Positions 9,102 through 19,913 of a DNA stretch of 64,000 bases are shown here, piece by piece. The position numbers and the translations under genes are program-made. Every line of letters starts with the position of its first letter. Positions within the stretch are counted from its first letter, which is position 1. Under the pieces are notes generated by a model, which was not told the DNA's origin, ran no database searches, and saw only the letters and a list, made by a program, of their open reading frames with translations. This DNA comes from Tessaracoccus palaemonis. Lineage in GTDB: Bacteria > Actinomycetota > Actinomycetes > Propionibacteriales > Propionibacteriaceae. Where the stretch lies: positions 1,860,001-1,924,000 of the forward strand of contig NZ_CP079216.1 of assembly GCF_019316905.1 (NCBI RefSeq), read 5' to 3'.

Positions 9102-9947
9102 TCACTCGAGGTGGTCCTGCGTCACGAAGTCGATGAGCCTCTCCACCTGGGTGTTGAGCTGCGGCTCGAGGTCACGCCAGCCGCCGACGCGCGCCAGGAT
9201 GCCCTGCCAGCCGCGGGCGATGTCCGCCTGGTCGGCGTGCGGCAGGCCGAGCGCCGCGAGCGTGCCGAGCTTGAAGTCGACGTCGCGCGGGACCTCGGGC
9301 CAGGCCCTGCGGCCGATGCGCTGCGGCCGGACGGCCTGCCAGATGTCGATGAACTCGTGCCCCTCGATCAGCACGGTGTCGCGGTAGCCGGCCTGGTACA
9401 CCTGCTTCGCGATCCGCGACTCCTTGGAGCCGGGGACGAGGTGGTCTACCAGCACGCCGAGCCTGCGTCCGGGCTCGGGCGCGAACTCCGCGACGATGGC
9501 GGGGAGATCGTCGATGCCGCCCAGGAACTCGACGACAACGCCGACGTGGCGCAGGTCGTCGCCCCAGACCTTCTCGATGAGCTCCGCGTCGTGGCGTCCC
9601 TCGACGTAGATCCGGCTGGGGAGGGCGACCCTCGCCTTCTGCGGCTCGGCAGAGGCGCGGGACCCGGAGGCGGTGTAGGCCGGCTTCCTCGCCGCCTCAC
9701 GGAGCGGGGCACGCAGGGCGACCGGCTGACCCTCGAGCAGGAACCCAGGGCCGAACGGCGCGCCGCGGCGCTTCCCCCGGCGATCCTCCAGCAGCACGAT
9801 GCCGTTTTCCCAGCCGACGACCGCCCCGCAGAAGTCGTCGAACTCGACCACCAGGTCGAGTTCGACGGCCACGTCGCGGGACTGCCTGAGGTGGGACTTC
9901 TGCCAGCCTGCGCTCAGCACGTCCTTCGCGTATCGATCCACGGTCAA
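9102..9947 (-). CDS. DUF3097 family protein
   Basis: Conserved actinobacterial protein of about 281 residues and unknown function. The N-terminal DRYAKDVLSAGWQKSHLRQS, the middle RIYVEGRHDAELIEKVWGDDLR and VLVDHLVPGSKESRIA match this family as I know it; the middle part resembles a Toprim-like fold (acidic EGRHD and VDH). Starts available are TTG 9947 and GTG 9941. Neither has a clear ribosome binding site, and the gene begins 8-14 bases after the permease stop, so it is probably cotranscribed with the ABC operon. Confidence 0.8.
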   Translation of the reverse strand: MTVDRYAKDVLSAGWQKSHLRQSRDVAVELDLVVEFDDFCGAVVGWENGIVLLEDRRGKRRGAPFGPGFLLEGQPVALRAPLREAARKPAYTASGSRASAEPQKARVALPSRIYVEGRHDAELIEKVWGDDLRHVGVVVEFLGGIDDLPAIVAEFAPEPGRRLGVLVDHLVPGSKESRIAKQVYQAGYRDTVLIEGHEFIDIWQAVRPQRIGRRAWPEVPRDVDFKLGTLAALGLPHADQADIARGWQGILARVGGWRDLEPQLNTQVERLIDFVTQDHLE

Positions 9948-9955
9948 GGACCGTA

Positions 9956-10771
9956 TCAGCGAAGCTCCAGCCTCCGGTCGTACGACACCTTCCCCCACCA
10001 GATCGCCGCGATCGCCAGGGCGAGGCCCACCACGACGGCCATGACCGGCACGCCGCCCTCGCTGTACTCCGAGAACAGCAGCATCGGGTTGGCGAACACG
10101 TGCACGTCGGACGGGTCGGTGATGTCGAGGTACGGCGGGATGAAGACGGCGATGACCGCGACCACCTGAGCCGCCACGTAGTAGCCGAACCAGGTGAGCA
10201 CGACGCCGCCGAGACCCAGCCGGTTGATCCATGACTCGCTGCCGACCGTGACCGCGAACCAGTACTGGGCGAGGCTGCTGAGCGGGAACAGCAGGACGAG
10301 CAGCACGACGCAGGCCTGCAGCCAGAAGGGCAACGCGCCGAAGACGTCTCCGACCTCACCGATGCCGGCCCACGCCTCGGCGAAGGTCAGCTCGCCGGAG
10401 AGGCCGAGCAGAGCCGCGATGGCGAACGCGGCGAGCGGCACGGCCACCAGAAGGCTCAGCAGCGTGACCAGGTAGGCATAGGCGAGCTTGACGCCGTAGA
10501 TCGTCGACCCCTTCACGGGCAGCGCCGCGGTCAAGTACCCGGTCTTCGCGTACGTCGAGCGGTAGAAGTCGACGCCGAGGCCGAGCGTCACGGCCAACGG
10601 CAGGACGCTCGCGACCAGGATGCCGAGCACTCCGGTCAGCGCGCCGACGGGGCCGGGGAACCAGAGCGCGCCGAGCGCCCCGAGCGCGGCGATGACGGCG
10701 CCGCCTCCGATGGCGACGAGGACGAGCTTCCAGGTGCGCAGGAACTCGTGCTTGAAGAGCATCTTGATCAT
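9956..10771 (-). CDS. ABC-2 type transporter permease
   Basis: Membrane component of 271 residues with about six hydrophobic segments (for example LVLVAIGGGAVIAALGALGAL, VVLTWFGYYVAAQVVAVIAVF, VPVMAVVVGLALAIAAIWW). The start MIKMLFKHEFLRTWK is typical of the YtrC/D-like ABC-2 permeases that work with YtrA-type GntR regulators. The ATG overlaps the ATPase stop as ATGA, so the pair is translationally coupled. Substrate unknown; homologous systems in Firmicutes respond to cell-wall-active compounds. Confidence 0.85.
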   Translation of the reverse strand: MIKMLFKHEFLRTWKLVLVAIGGGAVIAALGALGALWFPGPVGALTGVLGILVASVLPLAVTLGLGVDFYRSTYAKTGYLTAALPVKGSTIYGVKLAYAYLVTLLSLLVAVPLAAFAIAALLGLSGELTFAEAWAGIGEVGDVFGALPFWLQACVVLLVLLFPLSSLAQYWFAVTVGSESWINRLGLGGVVLTWFGYYVAAQVVAVIAVFIPPYLDITDPSDVHVFANPMLLFSEYSEGGVPVMAVVVGLALAIAAIWWGKVSYDRRLELR

Positions 10772-11460
10772 CGGTAGACCTCCCTGAACAGTTCATCGAT
10801 GGACTTGTGGTGCACCTCGCGGAGGTGGTCGACGCTGTCGGCGAGCAGCATCTGGCCGTAGCGCATCATCGCCACGCCGTCGAGGATGGGTTCGAGGTCG
10901 TGGATCAGGTGCGTCGAGATCAGGACCAGCGCGTCGGGGTTGAGGTCGCGGACGATGGCCGAGAGGATCACCTCACGGGCCGCCGGGTCGACGCCGGAGA
11001 TGGGCTCGTCGAGCAGGAACACCTTCGCCTCGCGGCTCATCGCCAGGGAGAGCTGCACCTTCTCCCGCATGCCCTTGCTCAGGGTGTTGAGTTTCCGGCC
11101 CGCGTCGAGTCCGAAGACGCCGAGCAGGTCCCGGCACTTGGGCTCGTTGAAGTCGAAGAAGAAGTCGCGGAAGTAGGCGATGGCCTCATCGATGGTCACG
11201 CCGCCCGCCAGGAAGCTGGCGTCGGGCAGGAACGAGACAATGGCCTTGGTCTCCGGGCCGGGCCGCCGCCCGTGGATCAGGACCTCCCCGTCGTACTGCG
11301 TGAGCGCGCCGGCCAGGATCTTGAGCAGCGTCGTCTTCCCGCAGCCGTTCTCGCCGAGCAGCCCGACGATCTGGCCGGGCGGCAGCGAGAGGCTGAGCCC
11401 GTTCAGGGCCGGGAGGCTGCCGTACTTCTTGGTGCAGCCGGTGATGTCGATGGCGTTCAC
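10768..11460 (-). CDS. ABC transporter ATP-binding protein
   Basis: ATPase of 230 residues. Walker A GENGCGKTTLL, signature LSKGMREKVQLS, Walker B VFLLDEPISGVDP and the switch histidine in LISTHLIHDLE are all present. The start GTG at 11460 overlaps the gntR stop as GTGA, and the reading MNAIDITGCTKKYG is a normal ATPase N-terminus; the longer open frame upstream lies inside gntR. It energises the ABC-2 permease encoded directly downstream. Confidence 0.93.
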   Translation of the reverse strand: MNAIDITGCTKKYGSLPALNGLSLSLPPGQIVGLLGENGCGKTTLLKILAGALTQYDGEVLIHGRRPGPETKAIVSFLPDASFLAGGVTIDEAIAYFRDFFFDFNEPKCRDLLGVFGLDAGRKLNTLSKGMREKVQLSLAMSREAKVFLLDEPISGVDPAAREVILSAIVRDLNPDALVLISTHLIHDLEPILDGVAMMRYGQMLLADSVDHLREVHHKSIDELFREVYR

Positions 11461-11837
11461 CTGGCGTCTCCTTCCTCGGTGCCGGCCAGCCACTGCTGGC
11501 CGAGCAGTTCGCGCGCGGTCGCCAGGTCCATCCCCAGGCCGCCCGCCTTGCGTGCGTAGTCAGTGGCGGCCTCGGCTGCGAGCCCGCGACGGGCCGCGTC
11601 GATGGCCGCCAGATCGTCGGTCACGAACCGACCTGCCGTGCGCTCGGTGCGGGTGAGCCCGCCGCGCTCCAGCTCCGCCAGGGCGCGCTGCACGGTGTTG
11701 GGGTTGACCTTCAGGTCGACCGCCAACTCGCGCACCGCTGGGATCTTCGCGCCGGGCGGCCAGCTGCCGGTCACGACGCGACGCGTGAACTCGCCCGTGA
11801 GCTGGAGCCAGATCGGGACGCTGGGGTCGAACTCCAC
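11457..11837 (-). CDS. GntR-family transcriptional regulator, YtrA subfamily
   Basis: Short GntR regulator of 126 residues. The winged helix begins at IWLQLTGEFTRRVVTGSWPPGAKIP and has the recognition segment VRELAVDLKVNPNTVQRALAELERGG. The remaining C-terminal part is only about 50 residues, as in YtrA, where it serves dimerisation. It heads the gntR-ATPase-permease operon with four-base overlaps. A 22-bp palindrome 31 bases upstream is the expected autoregulatory site. Confidence 0.92.
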   Translation of the reverse strand: MEFDPSVPIWLQLTGEFTRRVVTGSWPPGAKIPAVRELAVDLKVNPNTVQRALAELERGGLTRTERTAGRFVTDDLAAIDAARRGLAAEAATDYARKAGGLGMDLATARELLGQQWLAGTEEGDAR

Positions 11838-11868
11838 GGAACACCTCCTCGCTGTGCCTTCTGTATCT

Positions 11869-11890
11869 CTGTATTAGGTAGTTAATACAG
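11869..11890. promoter_or_regulatory. YtrA-type operator with overlapping promoter
   Basis: Perfect inverted repeat CTGTATTA, six bases, TAATACAG, immediately upstream of the gntR gene. The AT-rich arms are very unlike the surrounding GC-rich DNA, and they supply a TA-rich -10-like sequence on the minus strand. YtrA-family regulators bind spaced palindromes of this kind, so this is probably an autorepression site. Confidence 0.75.
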
Positions 11891-11915
11891 TAGCACAGAC
11901 TCGCCCACTCCATCC

Positions 11916-11964
11916 CGAAAATCGGGCAGTGGTCGATTCCCCCCGGTCCGGTCACGACTTTCGC
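11916..11964 (+). repeat. Dispersed intergenic repeat, copy 1
   Basis: About 50 bp beginning CGAAAATCG, with CAGTGGTCGATTC, CGGTCC and GGTCACGA following. It matches the copy at 56803-56853 (read on the minus strand) at most positions and is a variant of the copies at 12001, 49332, 49415 and 50550. It lies between gntR and the GH1 gene, whose 3' end faces it. Confidence 0.65.
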
Positions 11965-12000
11965 TCATTGCCTCCTCGCCCGGCTCTCGGGCTCGAGGCG

Positions 12001-12067
12001 CGAAAATCGACCAGTGCCCGGTTCTCCCTGGATGACCGGGGAGAACCGGGCACTGACAGTTTTTCGG
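12001..12067 (+). repeat. Dispersed intergenic repeat, copy 2, folded as a long hairpin
   Basis: Starts CGAAAATCGACCAGTGCCC like the other copies, but its right half is an inverted copy. CAGTGCCCGGTTCTCCC (12012-12028) pairs perfectly over 17 bp with 12039-12055 around a 10-base loop, and CGAAAA at the left faces TTTTTCG at the right. It is 20 bases past the GH1 stop, so it may also terminate that transcript. Confidence 0.7.
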
Positions 12068-12086
12068 AGGGGTCCGACCGGGGTGG

Positions 12087-13529
<1,443 letters not shown>

Positions 13530-13566
13530 GCTCGCCTCCTTGCGTGTGGGTCCCACCCTAGAGCCA

Positions 13567-13580
13567 TGGGAGCGCTCTCA
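13567..13580. promoter_or_regulatory. CebR-like operator
   Basis: TGGGAGCGCTCTCA differs by one base from the 14-bp palindrome TGGGAGCGCTCCCA recognised by the LacI-family cellobiose repressor CebR in Streptomyces. It sits 38 bases upstream of the GH1 start, the right place to control a cellobiose hydrolase. No cebR gene is in the window. Confidence 0.75.
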
Positions 13581-13621
13581 CCAGCGTGGGCACCAGTTGA
13601 CCGCGATGGATCGCAGCGGGG

Positions 13622-14812
13622 TCAGTCCAGCAGATCGCGCGTCACACCGTCGGCAAGCAGCCGACCCGCGCGCGTGAGTCTGAGACGGTCACCGTCGATG
13701 ACGGCAAGTCCGCGCGCGACCGGGTCCGCGACGCGCGCCCGTTCGGCGGGGGTCAGGACGTCGAGCGGCAGCCCGGAGTCGATGCGGAGCTCGAGCAGCA
13801 CCCGCTCGACGCGGCGCTGCTCGTCGTCCAGCACCTCGCGGGCGAGCGCCGGTGAGTCGCCCGCCGCGAGCGCGGCCGCGTAGCTGCGGGGATGCTTACG
13901 GTTCCAGAACCGCACTCCGCCGATGTGCGAGTGGGCCCCCGGCCCGATCCCCCACCAGTCCGCGCCCTGCCAGTAGGCGACGTTGTGCCGGCAGGCGCCG
14001 CCGGGCCGGGCCCAGTTCGACACCTCGTAGTTGGCCAGCCCGAGGGCGGTCAGCGCCTCGTCGGCCATCAGGTACTTGTCGGCCAGGTCGTCGTCGTCGG
14101 GCATCCCGATCTCGCCACGGCGCACCTGCGCCGCCAGACGGGTGCCGTCCTCGACGATCAGCGAGTACGCGCTCACATGGTCGACCGGGGCCGACGATAC
14201 CGCCTCGAGGCTGGCGGCCCAGTCGTCCCGGCTCTCCCCTGGCGTGCCGTAGATGAGGTCGAGGCTCACATGCTCGAAACCGGCCTCGCTGGCCCAGCGT
14301 GCCGCGTCCAGTCCTCGACGCGGCGTGTGGACCCGTTCGAGCACCTGCAGCACGTGCGGGACGACCGACTGCAGGCCAAGTGAGATGCGCGTGAAACCAC
14401 CACTTCGAAGATCATCGAAGTACTGCCGAGTAACCGTCTCCGGGTTGGCCTCGGTGGTGATCTCCGCGTCGTGAGAGACCTCGAACAGCTCTCCGGCCCT
14501 GCGGAGCAGGTCCGTCAGCGCCTCGGCCGGCAGCATGGTCGGGGTCCCGCCTCCGAAGAACACCGTGTCGATCCTGCGGGGTCCGAGGATCCGGCGGGCA
14601 AGGTCGAGTTCGCGCATGGCCGCGCCGAGGTAGGTGTCGGGCGACAGGTCGCCCAGCTCGGCCGGCGTGTACGTGTTGAAGTCGCAGTAGCCGCAGCGCA
14701 CCCGGCAGAAGGGCACATGGATGTACAGCGACAGCGGGCGCCCCGCATCGAGTGATGACGCGGGCAGCGCCCCGTCGCGGGGCGCCTCGTCGCCGTCGGG
14801 CAGCTGGGCCAT
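13622..14812 (-). CDS. hemW: Heme chaperone HemW (radical SAM)
   Basis: Radical-SAM-related protein of 396 residues, formerly annotated as coproporphyrinogen III oxidase HemN-like, now regarded as a heme-transfer chaperone. The iron-sulfur motif CRVRCGYC (Cys36, Cys40, Cys43) follows YIHVPFC. Further hallmarks are FGGGTPTMLPAEAL, EANPETV, RISLGLQS, LDLIYGTPGES and the NVAYWQGADWWGIGPGAHSH segment; the last is typical of HemW. It lies 8 bases downstream of lepA, the usual order in this cluster. Confidence 0.95.
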   Translation of the reverse strand: MAQLPDGDEAPRDGALPASSLDAGRPLSLYIHVPFCRVRCGYCDFNTYTPAELGDLSPDTYLGAAMRELDLARRILGPRRIDTVFFGGGTPTMLPAEALTDLLRRAGELFEVSHDAEITTEANPETVTRQYFDDLRSGGFTRISLGLQSVVPHVLQVLERVHTPRRGLDAARWASEAGFEHVSLDLIYGTPGESRDDWAASLEAVSSAPVDHVSAYSLIVEDGTRLAAQVRRGEIGMPDDDDLADKYLMADEALTALGLANYEVSNWARPGGACRHNVAYWQGADWWGIGPGAHSHIGGVRFWNRKHPRSYAAALAAGDSPALAREVLDDEQRRVERVLLELRIDSGLPLDVLTPAERARVADPVARGLAVIDGDRLRLTRAGRLLADGVTRDLLD

Positions 14813-14820
14813 CGGGCGGC

Positions 14821-16653
<1,833 letters not shown>

Positions 16654-16781
16654 GCAGTTCCTCGTCAGTGGATGTGGGACAGGTAAGTCTCTCACGGAAC
16701 CCGCCGCCCCCGGAATCTGGCCGGATGGGACCCTACGTGAGGCCCCGATCCGCGGCCAGACGGCTCCGCCGCGGGGCGGAT

Positions 16782-16811
16782 TTGGCGGCTCTCGGCCGGT
16801 CAAGGTAAGCT
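16782..16811 (+). promoter_or_regulatory. Putative rpsT promoter
   Basis: TTGGCG, 18 bases, TAAGCT: a plausible housekeeping -35/-10 pair about 63 bases ahead of rpsT in the lepA/rpsT divergent gap. Assigned by eye. Confidence 0.4.
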
Positions 16812-16873
16812 TGATCGTCGCGTGCAAACGCAACAGACCGAGTACACCAACTTACCGTGAAGAGGCTTGCCCA

Positions 16874-17134
16874 GTGGCGAACATCAAGTCCCAGAAGAAG
16901 CGCATCAAGACCAACGAGATCGCGCGCCAGCGTAACAAGGCCGTGAAGTCGAACCTGCGCACCAACGTCCGCGCCGTCCGTGAGGCCGTTGCCGCCGGTG
17001 ACGCCACGAAGGCCGCCGAACTGGCCGTTGCCGCCAACCGCAGCCTCGACAAGGCCGTGAGCAAGGGCGTCATCCACAAGAACCAGGCCGCGAACCGTAA
17101 GTCGGCCATCTCCACGGCAGTCGCCGCTCTCTGA
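16874..17134 (+). CDS. rpsT: 30S ribosomal protein S20
   Basis: Primary 16S rRNA-binding protein of the small subunit, 86 residues. The N-terminus [20 protein letters not shown] and the C-terminal [16 protein letters not shown] are the family signature, with lysine/arginine-rich helices throughout. The start is GTG at 16874; no in-frame ATG fits. It stands alone on the plus strand between lepA and holA, as in most actinobacteria, and a strong hairpin follows it. Confidence 0.97.
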   Translation: MANIKSQKKRIKTNEIARQRNKAVKSNLRTNVRAVREAVAAGDATKAAELAVAANRSLDKAVSKGVIHKNQAANRKSAISTAVAAL

Positions 17135-17185
17135 TCCTGCGCAGGCCGGGCCCCGGGCCCGGCCGCACGCTGATCTCTTGGCAGG

Positions 17186-17223
17186 AACAGCGCCTTGACC
17201 CTCGGTCGTCAAGGCGCTGTTTT
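17186..17223. terminator. Bidirectional terminator between rpsT and holA
   Basis: Perfect 14-bp stem AACAGCGCCTTGAC / GTCAAGGCGCTGTT with an 8-base loop and a short T-run on the plus strand. It separates the convergent rpsT and holA genes. Confidence 0.85.
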
Positions 17224-17240
17224 GCGTGCCCTCGCGCGTG

Positions 17241-18203
17241 TCAGCGGCTCCGCAGCTTGAGGATCGCCAGCACCATCTTCTCCAGGGCATAGTCGGCATC
17301 CGTCGCCGCTCCCTTGACCGCCGCGTCGCCCTCGGCGACGATGCGGATGGCCTGAGCGACGTCGCCGGATCGCCAGTTGCGCGATGTGCGCTCCAGGTTC
17401 CTGATCTTCCACGGAGGCATGCCCAGCGCCCGCGCCAGCTCGCCCCCGGACATCCGTCGGCTCTGCGCGTCCAGCAGCCGGCCCATGCCGCGGAAGGATC
17501 CCGCCAACGCGCTGGTGATGAGCACCGGCGCCACGCCCGTCTCGAGGGCCCACCGCAGGTTCTCCATCGCGACCGCGCCGTTGCCGGCCAGCACCGCGTC
17601 GGCCACCTTGAACGACGACGCCTCGGCGCGACCCGCGAAGTAGCGGTGGATGAGCGCCTTGTCGATCTCGCCGGACTCGGCATCGACGGCCAGCTGCGTG
17701 ACCGCGGCCGCCAGCGCCCGCAGGTCGCCCCCGACCGCCTGCTGCAACTCCTGGTTCGCCTCGGCCCCGATGCGGATCTTCGCGCGCCTCGCCTCCGCCG
17801 TGATGAACTGGCCGAGCTCGCTTGGCTTCAACGCCGCAACGACCTGCGTCGGCACCTTGGCCTTCTTCAGCTTGTCGACCACTCCCCTGCCTTTGTTGCC
17901 GCCCGGGTGCACGAGGATCAGGCAGAGCTCTTCGGGAGGATTCCTCGCCACGTCGACCAGCTGCTCGACCACCTCGGGCGGGCAGGAGCCGAGGTCGTCG
18001 ATCACCGCGACGATGTGGGTGGAGAACAGCGAGCCGCCGATGACCTCGGACAGCATGTGGTCCTCGAGGTCGGTCGCCGTGATCTCGTTGACGTCGGCCC
18101 CGGGCTGCTCGCGCAGTGCGGCCGCCTTCGCGTCGGCCACGATGCGGCTGGCGAGCAGCGGCTCGGGTCCGGTGACGAGGAGGGCTGATCCGAAGGCGGG
18201 CAT
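17241..18203 (-). CDS. holA: DNA polymerase III subunit delta
   Basis: Clamp-loader delta subunit of 320 residues, which opens the beta clamp. It shows the family pattern LLVTGPEPLLASRIVADA at the N-terminus, SLFSTHIVAVIDDLG, LVHPGGNKGRGVVDKLKK and a C-terminal helical domain with ARALGMPPWKIRNL. Its position beside rpsT and in the comEC neighbourhood supports the call, although here about 6 kb of other genes separates it from comEC. Start: ATG at 18203; no strong Shine-Dalgarno is visible. Confidence 0.93.
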   Translation of the reverse strand: MPAFGSALLVTGPEPLLASRIVADAKAAALREQPGADVNEITATDLEDHMLSEVIGGSLFSTHIVAVIDDLGSCPPEVVEQLVDVARNPPEELCLILVHPGGNKGRGVVDKLKKAKVPTQVVAALKPSELGQFITAEARRAKIRIGAEANQELQQAVGGDLRALAAAVTQLAVDAESGEIDKALIHRYFAGRAEASSFKVADAVLAGNGAVAMENLRWALETGVAPVLITSALAGSFRGMGRLLDAQSRRMSGGELARALGMPPWKIRNLERTSRNWRSGDVAQAIRIVAEGDAAVKGAATDADYALEKMVLAILKLRSR

Positions 18204-18324
18204 GGGGAGATTCTGCCAGCGCCCACCGACAGGCACGAACCCGGCGTCTCCCGGCGCCCGTCACCCGGGTCAGGTGCCGTGCCCCTAGACTCGTGCAGCA
18301 ACAGCCAGCCTCAAGGGAGAGACC

Positions 18325-19317
18325 ATGACCGCACCACTCCGCTTCGGCATCCTCGGCGCCGCAGGCATCACGCCGTCCGCGCTGCTCGAACCCGCCGCCC
18401 GCAACAGGGACGTCGAGATCGTCGCGGTCGCCGCCCGCGACCGGGCGAGGGCCCAGGAGTTCGCGACGCGGCATGGCATCCCCACCGTGCACGACAGCTA
18501 CGAGGCGCTGCTCGCCGACGCGGGCATCGACGCGGTCTACATCCCGTTGCCGAACTCGGAGCACGGCCGTTGGACCGTCGCCGCGGTCGACGCCGGCAGG
18601 CACGTCCTCGTGGAGAAGCCGTTCGCCTCCAACGCGGCCGAGGCCCAGGAGGTCGCGCGGAGGGTCGACGCGACCGACCGCGTGGTCATGGAGGCCATCC
18701 ACTCCCGCTACCACGCGCTCGTCACCCAGGTGCTGTCCCTCATCGCCGAGGGCGCGATCGGCGACCTCGTCGACGTGTCGGCCCACTTCGACATCCACAT
18801 GCCGGACCGCACCAACATCCGCTACATCCAGGAGCTGGCCGGAGGCGCGACCATGGACCTCGGGTGCTACAGCCTGTTCTTCGCCCGCGCCATCGCCGGT
18901 GCGGAACCCGAGGTTGTCTCGGCCGTCGCGCGGCCCTCGAGCGACCCGAGGCTCGACGAGGCGCTGTCCGCGGAACTCCGCTTCCCCGACGGCGTGACGG
19001 GTACGATCTCCAGCTCCCTGCTGGAGGACGTCGAGCGCCAGAGCGCCACCATCACCGGAACCCGCGGCACCATCCGGATCGAGGGCTTCGTGAAGCCCCA
19101 GGAGGGCAACTCGATCGCCGTCACGGTCGACGGGGTCACCACCAGTCACGATGTGCCCGGCTCCCCCACCAGCTACGAGGAGCAGCTGGCCGCCTTCGTC
19201 GCCGCCGTGCGCGATGGGGCCCCGCTGCTGACGGGGACCGCCAACGCGGTCGCGCAGATGCAGGTCATCGACGCGATGTACCTGGCCGCCGGGCTCGGGC
19301 CCCGCGAGACCCGCTGA
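18325..19317 (+). CDS. Gfo/Idh/MocA family oxidoreductase
   Basis: NAD(P)-dependent sugar or polyol dehydrogenase of 330 residues. The Rossmann motif is GILGAAGITPSALL at residues 8-21, and the catalytic-lysine motif appears as VEKPFASNAAE, followed by the C-terminal Gfo/Idh domain with ATMDLGCYSLFFAR. ATG at 18325 has AAGGGAGAG upstream. The TetR gene begins 3 bases after the stop, so the two form an operon. Substrate unknown; families of this type include dihydrodiol/xylose dehydrogenases and inositol dehydrogenases. Confidence 0.9.
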   Translation: MTAPLRFGILGAAGITPSALLEPAARNRDVEIVAVAARDRARAQEFATRHGIPTVHDSYEALLADAGIDAVYIPLPNSEHGRWTVAAVDAGRHVLVEKPFASNAAEAQEVARRVDATDRVVMEAIHSRYHALVTQVLSLIAEGAIGDLVDVSAHFDIHMPDRTNIRYIQELAGGATMDLGCYSLFFARAIAGAEPEVVSAVARPSSDPRLDEALSAELRFPDGVTGTISSSLLEDVERQSATITGTRGTIRIEGFVKPQEGNSIAVTVDGVTTSHDVPGSPTSYEEQLAAFVAAVRDGAPLLTGTANAVAQMQVIDAMYLAAGLGPRETR

Positions 19318-19319
19318 CC

Positions 19320-19913
19320 ATGCCCCGTCTCTCCGACGACCGGCGCCGCGACCGGCGCGACCAGATCGCGGCGGCGGCGCTGCGCTGTTTCGTGCGCGAC
19401 GGGTTCGCCGGCACGTCGATGGCGGACATCATCACGGAGTCCGGCCTGTCCGCCGGGTCGATCTACTCCCACTTCGACAGCAAGGCGGCCCTGCTGCGCC
19501 ACGCCATCGCCGAGGTGCTCACCGCACGGCTGGCGTCCCTGCAGACCGGGCTGGACTCCCGCGACCGGCCGACCCCTGCCGACGTGCTCGACCAGCTGCT
19601 CCTCGAGCAGGACGAGCCGTTCGAGGCGACGGCCTCCCTGCTGCTGCAGGTCTGGTCGCAGGTCCCGTTCGAGCGGGAGCTGGCGGGGCTGGCCAGCGCC
19701 GCGGTCACCGACCTCCTCGACGTCGTCACCGGCGCGCTGGCCCCCTGGGGGCGGGAGCGTTTCGGAGCCGACGCGGATGACCGGGTCAGGGACGCCGCGG
19801 GCGTCGTCCTGGCCGCGATGCACGGGTTCGTCGTGCGCATCGTGCTGCAGCCGGGCGCCGACCGGGAGGAGCTCCGCCGCTCGGTCGTGACCGGACTCGC
19901 CGTCAGCGGGTGA
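19320..19913 (+). CDS. TetR/AcrR family transcriptional regulator
   Basis: Regulator of 197 residues. The N-terminal helix-turn-helix reads IAAAALRCFVRDGFAGTSMADI and then ITESGLSAGSIYSHFDSKAALL, typical of TetR; the rest is a variable ligand-binding domain. It starts 3 bases after the oxidoreductase gene. Its 3' end overlaps that of the convergent activase/dehydratase gene by 11 bases. Likely targets are its own operon or the giant gene's promoter, but this is inference. Confidence 0.9.
   Translation: MPRLSDDRRRDRRDQIAAAALRCFVRDGFAGTSMADIITESGLSAGSIYSHFDSKAALLRHAIAEVLTARLASLQTGLDSRDRPTPADVLDQLLLEQDEPFEATASLLLQVWSQVPFERELAGLASAAVTDLLDVVTGALAPWGRERFGADADDRVRDAAGVVLAAMHGFVVRIVLQPGADREELRRSVVTGLAVSG

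Noticed and set aside
12001..12067. Integron attC site or transposon end
   Set aside because: The hairpin lacks the attC core sites GTTRRRY and there is no integrase or transposase; it belongs to the dispersed repeat family.
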